From Halobacteriales archaeon SW_9_67_24 (GTDB lineage Archaea > Halobacteriota > Halobacteria > Halobacteriales > Halococcaceae), in NCBI GenBank assembly GCA_003022685.1, contig PXSV01000186.1, positions 6,764-14,028 on the forward strand: a stretch of 7,265 bases of DNA. Reading direction: 5' to 3'. The position numbers were made by a program, and so were the translations under genes. The notes under the pieces are model-generated. The model did not search any database and had not been told where the DNA came from. It saw only the letters and a list, made by a program, of their open reading frames with translations. This document shows, piece after piece, positions 1 through 6,144 of this stretch; positions within the stretch are counted from its first letter, which is position 1; every line of letters starts with the position of its first letter.

Positions 1-146
1 GCGACCCAGAGGCTGTGGGTCGGCTTCCGGCGGGCGTGCTGGATCTGGGCGAACATGAGCGCCATCTCGCGGTCGGGCGCGTGGACGTTCCCGCAGTGAG
101 TGTGGTACTCACCCGCTTCCTCCTGGCGGAACACTTCCCAGATCAT
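1..146 (-). CDS. paaB: PaaB, phenylacetyl-CoA 1,2-epoxidase subunit B (partial, 3' end outside window)
   Basis: This is the N-terminal 48 residues of the small non-catalytic PaaB subunit of the ring-1,2-phenylacetyl-CoA epoxidase, which acts in the cytosol in aerobic phenylacetate breakdown. The product starts MIWEVFRQEEAGEYHTHCGN. It continues through HAPDREMALMFAQ to HSLWV, the usual PaaB layout of a short strand, a 'H-x-G-x-[LV]-H-A-x-D' type segment, a helix and a 'S-x-W-V' strand. The ATG (minus strand, 146-144) lies 3 nt after the paaA stop, so the two are surely cotranscribed. The gene runs off the left edge, and about half of a typical ~95-residue PaaB is missing. The identification comes from remembered family sequence plus the neighbour and is confident. 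Confidence 0.88.
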   Translation of the reverse strand, partial: MIWEVFRQEEAGEYHTHCGNVHAPDREMALMFAQIQHARRKPTHSLWV

Positions 147-149
147 GGT

Positions 150-1094
150 TCAGTCTGCCGCCTGCGGCGCGTGGCCGCCGGTGGCCGCTTCGGACTCGTC
201 GAGGCTCTCGCGGACCCACGCCACGGCCTCTTGGGCCTCCTTGCGGGCGTTGATCTGGTGTTTGCCGCCCTCGTACTCGTTCTTCGAGACCGTGAAGAAC
301 TCGTCCCAGTCGAGTTCGTCCTCCGCGATCTCGTAGGTGTCGGTCTCCTCGTCGTGCTCGATGGTGGGCGTGTCAGGGATTTCGAGACCGTACTCCTCTG
401 CCTTCGGGACGTAGGAGTTCAAGAATGCCTGGCGGAGCCCATCGTTCGACATCTGCTTCAGCCCGACCTCGGCGGCGAAATCGTGGTGGGTCGACTTGTC
501 GTCGGTCGGGCCGAAGAACTGGATGATCCGGGGCCACCACGTCTCGAAGGCGTTCTGGACCATCTCCTGTTCCTTCTTCGAACCACTCGCAAGCTCGGCG
601 AGGATGCTCTCGCCATGTTTGATGTGAAAGCCCTCCTCGAAACAGACCTTGTCCATCGCGTGGGCGTAGGGTTCCCAGCTCGATCGCCGGAGGGTCGCCT
701 GGCGGCGCATCGCGGCCCCGTCGACGAAGAAGGCGATCATCGGCACCTCGACCCACGACTCCATCGGGTAGTGGAAACAGTTCAGGAACTTCCCCTCGCC
801 GTTGGCGAGCTCGTCGAGCATCTGATCCCTACTTTTGATTCCGAGCGACTCGGCGGCCCGGTAGAGGAGCTGACCGTGGCCGAGCTCGTCTTGGACCTTC
901 GCCGAGTACGCGAGCTTTCGCTCCACGCTCGGAGCCTCCCGGATGAACGGCCGTTCGAGGTACGCCCCCATGATCTCGGAGTTCGCGTGGAACTGGATCA
1001 TCCGGGTCGCGGCCTTGCGGTACTCCTCGGGCATGTCGTCTTCCGGGCTGAACTCCCGCGGTCCGGCGCGTTCTTTGACTGTTTCGAGGTCCAT
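150..1094 (-). CDS. paaA: PaaA, catalytic subunit of phenylacetyl-CoA 1,2-epoxidase
   Basis: This is the di-iron oxygenase subunit that, with PaaB, PaaC and electron donor PaaE, epoxidises the ring of phenylacetyl-CoA. The 314 residues match the usual ~310. Ferritin-like metal-site motifs are visible: E40 in NSEIMGAYLE, D69-E70-L-G-H73, D125 in FFVDGAAM, and E153-E154-G-F-H157. FFGPTDDKS (193-201) is a family signature. The C-terminal part (about 240-267) is very acidic, as expected in a halophile. I chose the ATG at 1094 because the family starts close to 'MDLETVKERAGPREF'. The longer in-frame start at 1145 would add 17 unconserved residues and would sit inside a palindrome in the promoter region. 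The gene is first in its operon, followed by paaB and divergent from an HTH regulator. Confidence 0.93.
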   Translation of the reverse strand: MDLETVKERAGPREFSPEDDMPEEYRKAATRMIQFHANSEIMGAYLERPFIREAPSVERKLAYSAKVQDELGHGQLLYRAAESLGIKSRDQMLDELANGEGKFLNCFHYPMESWVEVPMIAFFVDGAAMRRQATLRRSSWEPYAHAMDKVCFEEGFHIKHGESILAELASGSKKEQEMVQNAFETWWPRIIQFFGPTDDKSTHHDFAAEVGLKQMSNDGLRQAFLNSYVPKAEEYGLEIPDTPTIEHDEETDTYEIAEDELDWDEFFTVSKNEYEGGKHQINARKEAQEAVAWVRESLDESEAATGGHAPQAAD

Positions 1095-1136
1095 CGTTCT
1101 ATCATCGTCTTGCACGCCCGACCGGATAGACCTTGA

Positions 1137-1152
1137 CCCGTTCATGAACGGG
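1137..1152. promoter_or_regulatory. Perfect 16-bp palindrome, candidate operator between paaA and the HTH gene
   Basis: CCCGTTCATGAACGGG is a perfect dyad (half-sites 1137-1144 and 1145-1152). It ends one base before the TTTATAA box. For the plus-strand regulator it would sit just upstream of TATA, over the BRE. For paaA it would sit between the shared TATA box and the start codon. That placement fits a regulator site acting on one or both divergent genes. Binding by the adjacent HTH protein is inference only. Confidence 0.55.
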
Positions 1153-1153
1153 G

Positions 1154-1160
1154 TTTATAA
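1154..1160 (+). promoter_or_regulatory. TATA box (TTTATAA) of the HTH regulator, possibly shared with paaA
   Basis: The box is centred about 26-27 bases upstream of the ATG at 1183, which is the spacing for a leaderless archaeal transcript starting at or next to the ATG. Read on the minus strand it is TTATAAA, so it could also serve paaA, giving a leader of roughly 35 nt. A weaker paaA alternative is a TCTATCC stretch around 1124-1130 on the minus strand, which would give a leader of only a few bases. Confidence 0.6.
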
Positions 1161-1182
1161 CGGCTCGTGCGCTACCGCCCCC

Positions 1183-1821
1183 ATGATCGACGAGTGTCTC
1201 GTGGTCGAGTTCCGGGTTGAGGACGACGACTGTCCGCTGGCCGACGCCACGCGCGCGGCGGGCGTGACCGTCGACGCACGGCCGCCACAACTCCGTGCCG
1301 ACGGCTACGCACTCCTCCGCTTTACCGCACCCGACTCCGAAGCGTTCGTGACGGCGCTCGACGCCGACGATCGGATCCGGTATCTCCACGTCTCGTCGGT
1401 CGACGGCCGGCGGAACGGGCGGTGTCTCTCGAAACACCTCTGTGTGGTTCACGACCTCGTGAGCGCGGGATTCATGGTCGAATCGCTGCGGTACCGCGAC
1501 GGGAGCGCGACGTTTACCGGTGCGGTGGTTGGCCGAGAGGTGCTCCGCGGGGTACTCGATACGGCCGGCGAGACCGTCGGCGTCACGCTCGAACGGACGT
1601 ATCCGCTTGGTGCGGACGAGGAGAGCACGGTCGTCCAGCAGTGGGATCTCACGCCGCGTCAGGAGGAAGCGCTCCGGACCGCCGTCGGGATGGACTACTT
1701 CGCCGTGCCGCGCGGGGCGACCGCCGCGGAGGTCGCGGCGGCGATCGGGATCAGCAAGTCGGCGTTTCTCGAACGGCTCCACCGCGGCGAGAGCGCGCTG
1801 TTCGGCCAGGTGTTCGCCTGA
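1183..1821 (+). CDS. HTH_10 (bacterio-opsin activator-like) transcriptional regulator with Cys/His cluster
   Basis: This 212-residue regulator has a C-terminal HTH_10/Bat-type DNA-binding domain. The domain begins with the hallmark LTPRQEEALRTA (156-167) and continues FAVPRGATAAEVAAAIGIS (173-191), then KSAFLERLHRGE with recognition-helix character. The N-terminal ~150 residues form the sensor part common to short haloarchaeal HTH_10 proteins, starting VVEFRVEDDDCPLADA. Residues 81-90 hold C81-x3-H85-x-C87-x2-H90, and C5 and C17 are also present, so metal or redox sensing is possible but unproven. The ATG at 1183 was chosen over upstream in-frame starts (the frame stays open back to 943) because it sits about 27 nt after a TATA box and upstream codons overlap paaA antisense. 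Divergence from paaA across a palindrome suggests it controls the phenylacetate operon. The ligand is unknown. Confidence 0.85.
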   Translation: MIDECLVVEFRVEDDDCPLADATRAAGVTVDARPPQLRADGYALLRFTAPDSEAFVTALDADDRIRYLHVSSVDGRRNGRCLSKHLCVVHDLVSAGFMVESLRYRDGSATFTGAVVGREVLRGVLDTAGETVGVTLERTYPLGADEESTVVQQWDLTPRQEEALRTAVGMDYFAVPRGATAAEVAAAIGISKSAFLERLHRGESALFGQVFA

Positions 1822-1848
1822 TCGACGGCCGTGCCTGGCCTCCATGGA

Positions 1849-1873
1849 CCGCCCGGGAGGGCGGGAGGCTTTT
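1849..1873 (+). terminator. Hairpin plus T tract after the HTH gene
   Basis: CCGCCC (1849-1854), loop GGGA, GGGCGG (1859-1864) is a perfect 6-bp GC stem, followed 5 bases later by TTTT (1870-1873). It begins 27 bases after the HTH gene stop. A second possible stem, CGGGAG (1862-1867) with CTCCCG (1877-1882), overlaps and would compete with it. The short T run makes this only a moderate terminator call. Archaeal termination relies mainly on the T tract. Confidence 0.4.
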
Positions 1874-2038
1874 GGGCTCCCGGTAGGTAGCGACGGACGG
1901 TGGTGATGACGAGCAGTTACCCCCACCGAGCCCCGTGTGACGAGGGACCACTCCCGAACCACCGCTCGCCGATGTTTCGTTTTCGGCCCTGCCGTCACGA
2001 CGGCCGTTCGACGGGGGCCGTTCGGCGGTCCCCGGAAC

Positions 2039-3652
2039 TCAGTTCTTCGATCCGCCGCCCATGCCGAGCCACTTGCTCCCATCGCCGAGGTCCTTGATCG
2101 CGTCGATGAGGCCCTTTCCCTCGTGCTCGCTCGGCCGGAGGCGCGCGCGGATCCGCGAGGAGAGCAGTTCGACCGACAGCACGACGACGAACACCATCAC
2201 GATGCCCGCGGCGGTCTCGGTGTACGCGAACGAGTCCTGGTTGTTCCGGATGAGGAAGCCGAGACCGCCCGCGCCGACGACGCCGAGCGAGATGGCGATG
2301 CGGGTGTTGATTTCGAGGATGTACAGCGTCCACGCGACGTACGACGAGGAGACCTGACTCAACATCCCGAACACGACGGTCTGGGCGCGCGACGCGCCGG
2401 TCGAGCGGATGGCCTCGATCGGTCCCTCCTCGATCTCCTCCAGTTCGTCGGTGAACAGCCGCCCGAGGTTGCCGATGGTGTCGGTGGCGATGGCGAGGAC
2501 GGCCGTCACCTGACTGGGCGGGCCGAGCGGAATGAACAGGAAGATCCAGACGATCGCGGGGATGGCGCGGATGGCGCTCATCACGCCACGAAAGAGGAAG
2601 TTGAACGGGAACGGCGTGACGCGCTCGCTCCCGAGCACGCCGAACGTGAGCGCGAGCGGGAAACCGATGACGGTCCCCATGAACCCGAGCAACAGCGTCA
2701 CGAGCGTCGCCTTCGCCAGCGTCAGCTGCTGGGAGGCAAAGCTCTCGACGAGGTACTCGCCGCCGTTCGCAAAGCTCACCGGGATCGCTCGGAGCCCGCC
2801 GATGTCGTTGTTCTTCGTCTGCACCGTGAACTCGCGGAAATCGGGCGGGAAGAACCCGCCGACGAACTCGAAGAACTGCGGCAGACGGTCGATGATGACG
2901 TTCACCTGGAACCCGATGAACCCGAGACCGAGATACGTGATCGCGTAGATCTCGTCGACGACGTCCATCGTCAGCCCTTCCCTCGTGCCGTCGAAGACGA
3001 TCTCGCCGTCGCGGACTCCGAGGAAGCGATCGCCGAACTCGCGGGCGATGTTGACTTGGTGGAGGCTGGTGACGCTCGTGAGGTCGCGCTCGCCCGCCGC
3101 CTCCTTCAGGTAGGCCATCACGTCGCGGGCGGCCTTCGGATCGAGGCTGGCGACGGGCTCGTCGGCCAGCAGTAGGTCGGGCTCTTGGACGAGCGCGCGG
3201 GCGATCCCGACGCGCTGTTTCTGCCCGCCGCTCATCGACCCTGCGCGCTGGTCGGCCTCGTCGAGCAGGCCGACCGTCCCGAGCGCGTCGAGTGCGGTCC
3301 GTTTGTCGTTCGCGCGCTGGAGCGTGAGCAGGCTTCGGAGCAGGCCGTTGCGCGACAGCGACCCGGAGAGCGCGTTGCGGAAGGCGCTCATGTTCTCGAT
3401 GAGGTAGTGTTCCTGGAACACCATCCCCACCCCACCGCGGTCACCACCACCCGAGCGGGCACCGATCTCCACGGTCCCCTCGGTCGGGGCGGTCAGTCCG
3501 TTCAACACGCGGAGGAACGTCGACTTCCCCGCACCAGAGGGCCCAAGGAGAACGACGAACTCCCCCTCCTCGATGTTCACCGACACGTCGTCGAGGGCGA
3601 CGGTTCCTTCCCCGTAGATCTTCGTGACGCTATCGAGCGAAACGGCGGGCAT
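2039..3652 (-). CDS. Fused phosphonate-type ABC importer: PhnC ATPase + PhnE permease in one chain
   Basis: This 537-residue protein would power and form the membrane channel of a phosphonate/phosphite-type importer fed by the upstream PhnD lipoprotein. Residues 1-~236 are a complete PhnC nucleotide-binding domain: Walker A GPSGAGKST (37-45), Q-loop Q80, signature MSGGQ (140-144), Walker B LLLADEP (160-166), D-loop SLD (169-171) and switch H198. It runs straight, without linker or stop, into a PhnE-like membrane domain. The first hydrophobic span is about 235-254. Next come FFPPDF (267-272, as in E. coli PhnE), further hydrophobic spans (about 311-340, 355-378, 382-400, 435-465, 480-498) and the EAA-loop equivalent EGPIEAIRSTGASRAQ (409-424). 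Normally phnC and phnE are separate genes. An in-frame ATG at 2968 (residue 229) could also yield a separate ~309-residue permease. The start at 3652 fits the usual PhnC N-terminus. Substrate is not determinable, and no C-P lyase genes are in view. Confidence 0.88.
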   Translation of the reverse strand: MPAVSLDSVTKIYGEGTVALDDVSVNIEEGEFVVLLGPSGAGKSTFLRVLNGLTAPTEGTVEIGARSGGGDRGGVGMVFQEHYLIENMSAFRNALSGSLSRNGLLRSLLTLQRANDKRTALDALGTVGLLDEADQRAGSMSGGQKQRVGIARALVQEPDLLLADEPVASLDPKAARDVMAYLKEAAGERDLTSVTSLHQVNIAREFGDRFLGVRDGEIVFDGTREGLTMDVVDEIYAITYLGLGFIGFQVNVIIDRLPQFFEFVGGFFPPDFREFTVQTKNNDIGGLRAIPVSFANGGEYLVESFASQQLTLAKATLVTLLLGFMGTVIGFPLALTFGVLGSERVTPFPFNFLFRGVMSAIRAIPAIVWIFLFIPLGPPSQVTAVLAIATDTIGNLGRLFTDELEEIEEGPIEAIRSTGASRAQTVVFGMLSQVSSSYVAWTLYILEINTRIAISLGVVGAGGLGFLIRNNQDSFAYTETAAGIVMVFVVVLSVELLSSRIRARLRPSEHEGKGLIDAIKDLGDGSKWLGMGGGSKN

Positions 3653-3720
3653 CTGTTGTGTTCGTTGTGGTGCCGAAGCGCGTGATCAATCAGCGTATCG
3701 GTTCGACCGCGGCCCGCATC

Positions 3721-3794
3721 GGGTCGGTTGTCGTTCCTTGTTGTATTTCGCCGACAGGGGTCGGCGAGCACCGGTAAGCGGTGACAACCGATCC
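3721..3794 (-). other. Nested inverted repeats in the phnD-phnCE gap
   Basis: Within the 144-nt gap between phnD and the fused transporter gene, an inner hairpin has perfect 8-bp arms TCGCCGAC (3748-3755) and GTCGGCGA (3760-3767) with a 4-nt loop. It is enclosed by 12-nt outer arms (3721-3732 and 3783-3794) that match at 11 of 12 positions. An alternative stem, CGACC (3704-3708) with GGTCG (3722-3726), would compete with the outer arms. In ABC operons such structures often protect or terminate the binding-protein mRNA so that it outnumbers the transporter. That role here is inference. Confidence 0.45.
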
Positions 3795-3796
3795 TA

Positions 3797-5023
3797 TCAA
3801 GATTGGAAGATATCCTCGTTCACCCCGAGTTCGTTCGCCACGTCGATCACGTTCCCGTAGGTGTCGACGTTCGCCTCGCGGACCTCGGTGAACCAGAGGT
3901 CGTCGGGGTTTTCCTCGTCGTCGCCGTCGGCCTCGCCGTCCGCACCGAGGTAGATGGTTTCGGACGCTTCGAGGAACGCCTGCTGGAGCGCCGACGACGC
4001 GGTATCGCCGAGTTCCGTGCTGACCACGATCGGCGCACGCGGCAGCCCCTCGTGTTTGTGGAAGAGCCGCGCGTTCCCCTCGAAGGTGTCCTCGCCGATG
4101 ATGCCGGGGACGAACCCGCCCATCGCGGCCGCGTCCACGCGACCGTTGGCGAGCAGTTCGTACGACGCCGGGTGGCCGCCGGCAAACGTCGCCTCGATGT
4201 CCGCGTTGGCTCCGGTGCCCTCCGGGAGGTCGCCGATGTTGACGTTGCCCTCCGTCTTCATGTCGTACAGCGGGTAGAGACAGCCGCTGGTCGACAGTCG
4301 GTCCGAGAAGGAGACGCGCTTGCCCGAGAGGTCCGCAAGCGACTCGATGTCGCTGTCGGGTGCGGTGGCGATCTGGCTCACGTAGGTCCACGAGCCGTAC
4401 CCCTTGCGCTGGAGGATGACGTCCGCGTTCCCCGATTTGACGCCGAGCGCCGCCGCGAACGGCCCCGTCTCGGCGATGTCGGCGGTACCCTGGCCGAGCG
4501 CCTGAATGATCGCCGAGTAGTTGTTGCCGACGAACATCGACGCCGAGAAACCGTCGGGGACCTCGTAGTTTTCCGTGACGTAACTCTGGAGCCGATCCCG
4601 AATGGGGCCGTACTGCTGGATGAGGTTGTCCTGGGGGACGCTCGGCGAGACGCCCATGTTGATCTCGCCGTCCCCGCCGAACGTCAGCGAGGCCGACCCG
4701 CTCTCGGTGCCTTCCGTGCCGTTCGTCCCGCCCGACTCGGTGTCGGTGTCGCTGCCTTCGGTATCAGTGTCGCTGCCTTCGGTATCAGTCTCACTGACTT
4801 CGGTGTCGGTCTCACTGGCTTCGGTGTCGGTCCCACTGGCCTCGGTTTCCGTCCCGCCCGACTCGGTGTCGGTGTCGCTGGCCGCAGTGTCGGTCGCCTC
4901 GGAACCGTTCGATCCCTCGCCACCACCGCCGAGACAGCCTGCGAGACCGGCGACGCCGGCCGCGCCCGCTGCCCGCAGGAACGTTCGTCTGTCGCTGCCA
5001 CCGGAATCGGTATAATGGCCCAT
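3797..5023 (-). CDS. phnD: PhnD-like periplasmic-type phosphonate-binding lipoprotein (Tat-exported)
   Basis: This is the substrate-binding component of the importer, expected to be lipid-anchored outside the membrane. The 408-residue product starts with a Tat signal (S10-D-R12-R13-T-F-L-R), a short hydrophobic stretch and lipobox LAGC with C30 as the lipidation site. Residues 31-110 are a low-complexity Gly/Ser/Thr/Asp/Glu linker containing eight 7-residue repeats (44-99). The binding domain follows: FGGDGEINMGVSPSVPQ (115-131), the anion-site motif STSG (244-247), GHPASYELLANGRVDAAA (283-300) and a tail ending in NELGVNEDIFQS. An Asp/Glu-rich insertion lies at about 360-375. The start is the ATG at 5023. 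A GTG directly before it is the alternative. The family (Phosphonate-bd) includes phosphonate, phosphite and related binders, so the ligand is open. phnD precedes the fused phnC-phnE gene on the same strand. Confidence 0.88.
   Translation of the reverse strand: MGHYTDSGGSDRRTFLRAAGAAGVAGLAGCLGGGGEGSNGSEATDTAASDTDTESGGTETEASGTDTEASETDTEVSETDTEGSDTDTEGSDTDTESGGTNGTEGTESGSASLTFGGDGEINMGVSPSVPQDNLIQQYGPIRDRLQSYVTENYEVPDGFSASMFVGNNYSAIIQALGQGTADIAETGPFAAALGVKSGNADVILQRKGYGSWTYVSQIATAPDSDIESLADLSGKRVSFSDRLSTSGCLYPLYDMKTEGNVNIGDLPEGTGANADIEATFAGGHPASYELLANGRVDAAAMGGFVPGIIGEDTFEGNARLFHKHEGLPRAPIVVSTELGDTASSALQQAFLEASETIYLGADGEADGDDEENPDDLWFTEVREANVDTYGNVIDVANELGVNEDIFQS
4727..4894 (-). repeat. Eight tandem 21-bp units encoding T-[DE]-T-[EA]-x-x-x heptads in PhnD
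   Basis: Residues 44-99 of the binding protein are eight 7-residue units: TDTAASD, TDTESGG, TETEASG, TDTEASE, TDTEVSE, TDTEGSD, TDTEGSD, TDTESGG. At DNA level the units at 4748-4768 and 4769-4789 are identical over all 21 bases; the others have drifted. The tract links the lipid-anchored Cys to the binding domain. It is rich in Thr, which could carry O-glycans, as reported for other haloarchaeal surface protein linkers (inference). Confidence 0.85.
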
Positions 5024-5068
5024 CACGTGTCGTGTCTCAGTCGTCCATGATGAATGTTTCCATTACCA

Positions 5069-5076
5069 GTATATAG
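5069..5076 (-). promoter_or_regulatory. TATA box of phnD (CTATATAC on the minus strand)
   Basis: An AT-rich CTATATAC sits in otherwise GC-rich DNA, 46-53 bases upstream of the phnD ATG at 5023. A start about 27 bases downstream of it would give a leader of roughly 20 nt. It gives phnD its own promoter despite the same-strand phosphatase gene ending at 5126. Confidence 0.55.
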
Positions 5077-5083
5077 ATCGTCC

Positions 5084-5120
5084 GACGACCGATCGGGTCC
5101 CACGGCTCCGGTCGGTCGTC
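5084..5120. repeat. Imperfect 13-bp inverted repeat upstream of the phnD TATA box
   Basis: GACGACCGATCGG (5084-5096) and CCGGTCGGTCGTC (5108-5120) are complementary at 12 of 13 positions with an 11-nt spacer. It lies between the phosphatase stop (5126) and the phnD TATA box (5069-5076). It could be a regulator site for phnD, possibly for phosphate control, or a 3' hairpin of the phosphatase mRNA. No T run follows it in the minus direction, which argues against a simple terminator. Confidence 0.45.
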
Positions 5121-5125
5121 AGTCG

Positions 5126-6043
5126 TCAGCGAGACTCCGCTTCGCGCGCAGTCGCGAGCACCGTCTCGTGGGCTTCGCCGTTCGAGGCGACCAGCCCCCG
5201 CCCCTCGTGGTGCCACGGCTCGCCCTCGATGTCGGTGACGACGCCGCCGGCCTGGCGGACGAGGTGGGCCCCGGCGACGGTGTCCCACGGGTTGGTCTCG
5301 ACGTTCGTGATCGCCGCGTCGAGGCTGCCGTCGGCGACGCGGGCGAGCACCGCCTGGGCACAGCCGACCCGCCGGAGGTCGCCGAAGCGCTCGACGATCC
5401 CTTCGAGGATCGCGGCGTACTCGTCGCGCCGGTCGAACCCCCACCAGATCGTTGGCACGACCGTGAACGTCTCCGGGTCGGTCCGGTCGCTCACCGTCAC
5501 GGGGTCGTCGTTCAGCCGGACCGCATTGTCGCCGGCGACGTAGGCGTCGCCGAGCGCCGGCAGCACCGTGGCGGCCGCGACCGGCTCGCCGTCCGTGACC
5601 GCAGCAACGCTGGTCGCCCACGTCCGCAGTCCGCGGACGTAGTTGTTCGTCCCGTCGATGGGGTCGACGATCCACGCCGATCCCGTTTCGGGAACGGTCT
5701 CGACGCCGCCCTCCGCTCGCGGTTCGCTTCGCGCACCGCTCACGGGTCGTGCCTCCCCGTTCGCTTTCCGCGGCCCTCCCTCTCGGTCGTGCCGCGCACC
5801 GCTCGCGCCGTCGGTGGAGCGTGGCTCCACCCGCTCCTCGCCGACGACCGGCTCCTCGGGGACCGCTCCGTCGAGGACGCTGACGACGCGGTCCTGGGCC
5901 GCACGATCGGCCGCCGTGACCACGTCGGTCTTCCCGGATTTGGTCTCGACGGCGAGATCAGTACGAAACGAGTCGAGCGCTACCGCGCCGCCGGCTCGGG
6001 CGGCCCGCTCTGTGAGCGCAACGCGACAGGGGTGATCGATCAC
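5126..6043 (-). CDS. Inositol-monophosphatase-family phosphatase with a repeat-derived insert
   Basis: This 305-residue Mg-dependent sugar/inositol phosphate phosphatase is cytosolic. Archaeal members hydrolyse inositol-1-phosphate and often fructose-1,6-bisphosphate. Metal-site motifs are intact: GEE (68-70), WIVDPIDGTNNY (124-135, with D127 and D130) and NPWDTVAGAH (251-260, with D254), followed by QAGGVVTD (264-271). The KSGKTDVVTAADRAAQ segment (35-50) is also typical. It is longer than the usual ~260-270 because about 43 residues (71-113) are inserted between GEE and TVPETGSAW. I start it at the GTG at 6043, since the ORF upstream to 6304 codes for unconserved Arg-rich sequence. A T-rich box about 27 nt upstream fits a leaderless GTG start. 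It lies upstream of phnD on the same strand and diverges from fba-fbp. Whether it works on inositol phosphate or FBP cannot be read from sequence. Confidence 0.85.
   Translation of the reverse strand: MIDHPCRVALTERAARAGGAVALDSFRTDLAVETKSGKTDVVTAADRAAQDRVVSVLDGAVPEEPVVGEERVEPRSTDGASGARHDREGGPRKANGEARPVSGARSEPRAEGGVETVPETGSAWIVDPIDGTNNYVRGLRTWATSVAAVTDGEPVAAATVLPALGDAYVAGDNAVRLNDDPVTVSDRTDPETFTVVPTIWWGFDRRDEYAAILEGIVERFGDLRRVGCAQAVLARVADGSLDAAITNVETNPWDTVAGAHLVRQAGGVVTDIEGEPWHHEGRGLVASNGEAHETVLATAREAESR
5705..5833 (-). repeat. In-frame Arg/Gly-rich insert built from short repeated words
   Basis: This 129-bp stretch encodes residues 71-113 of the phosphatase, which have no counterpart in the family. 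On the plus strand GCGCACCGCTC occurs at 5731-5741 and 5794-5804 (63 bp apart, in frame, encoding SGAR twice). GGTCGTGCC occurs at 5745-5753 and 5785-5793. CGCTCGCG occurs at 5714-5721 and 5800-5807. An 8-bp inverted repeat, GGTGGAGC (5813-5820) with GCTCCACC (5824-5831), lies at one end. Eight of 43 residues are Arg, unlike the acidic flanks. It looks like a small palindromic/repeat element captured in frame. Boundaries are approximate. Confidence 0.65.
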
Positions 6044-6066
6044 GCCCGTCCGTGCTCGCCGGACGA

Positions 6067-6074
6067 GGAAAACC
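6067..6074 (-). promoter_or_regulatory. Weak T-rich TATA-like box of the phosphatase gene
   Basis: On the minus strand this reads GGTTTTCC, centred about 27-28 bases upstream of the GTG at 6043. The spacing fits a leaderless transcript and supports that start codon. The sequence itself is a poor TATA match. Confidence 0.35.
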
Positions 6075-6144
6075 CCATCGCCCTGCCGACCCGTACCGCC
6101 GATCCGGCGAAACCGGGACGAGCCGCGCCACGGACCGACGGTGA

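Noticed and set aside
15..1136. Long plus-strand open frame antisense to paaA
   Set aside because: The product is repetitive Val/Leu/Arg/Asp-rich with no recognisable motif, a typical codon-bias shadow of a GC-rich gene. The paaA frame carries clear catalytic motifs.
2002..2024. GGCCGTTCG occurring twice 14 bp apart in the convergent gap
   Set aside because: A 9-bp GC-rich word repeated once is not unusual at this composition, and no structure or neighbour supports a function.
1102..2082. Minus-strand open frame opposite the HTH gene
   Set aside because: The translation is Arg/His-rich and featureless. The plus-strand frame has the LTPRQ and HTH_10 signature.
1900..2097. Possible small plus-strand protein starting in the convergent gap
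   Set aside because: It runs into the antisense of the transporter C-terminus, has no fitting TATA spacing and no recognisable sequence.
1937..3175. 412-codon plus-strand open frame antisense to the fused transporter gene
   Set aside because: It is highly charged low-complexity sequence (Arg/Glu/Asp runs) opposite a frame with all ABC motifs. It is a GC-bias shadow.
3803..5050. 415-codon plus-strand open frame antisense to phnD
   Set aside because: It reads through the opposite strand of the binding protein and ends in pseudo-repeats that simply mirror the 21-bp units.
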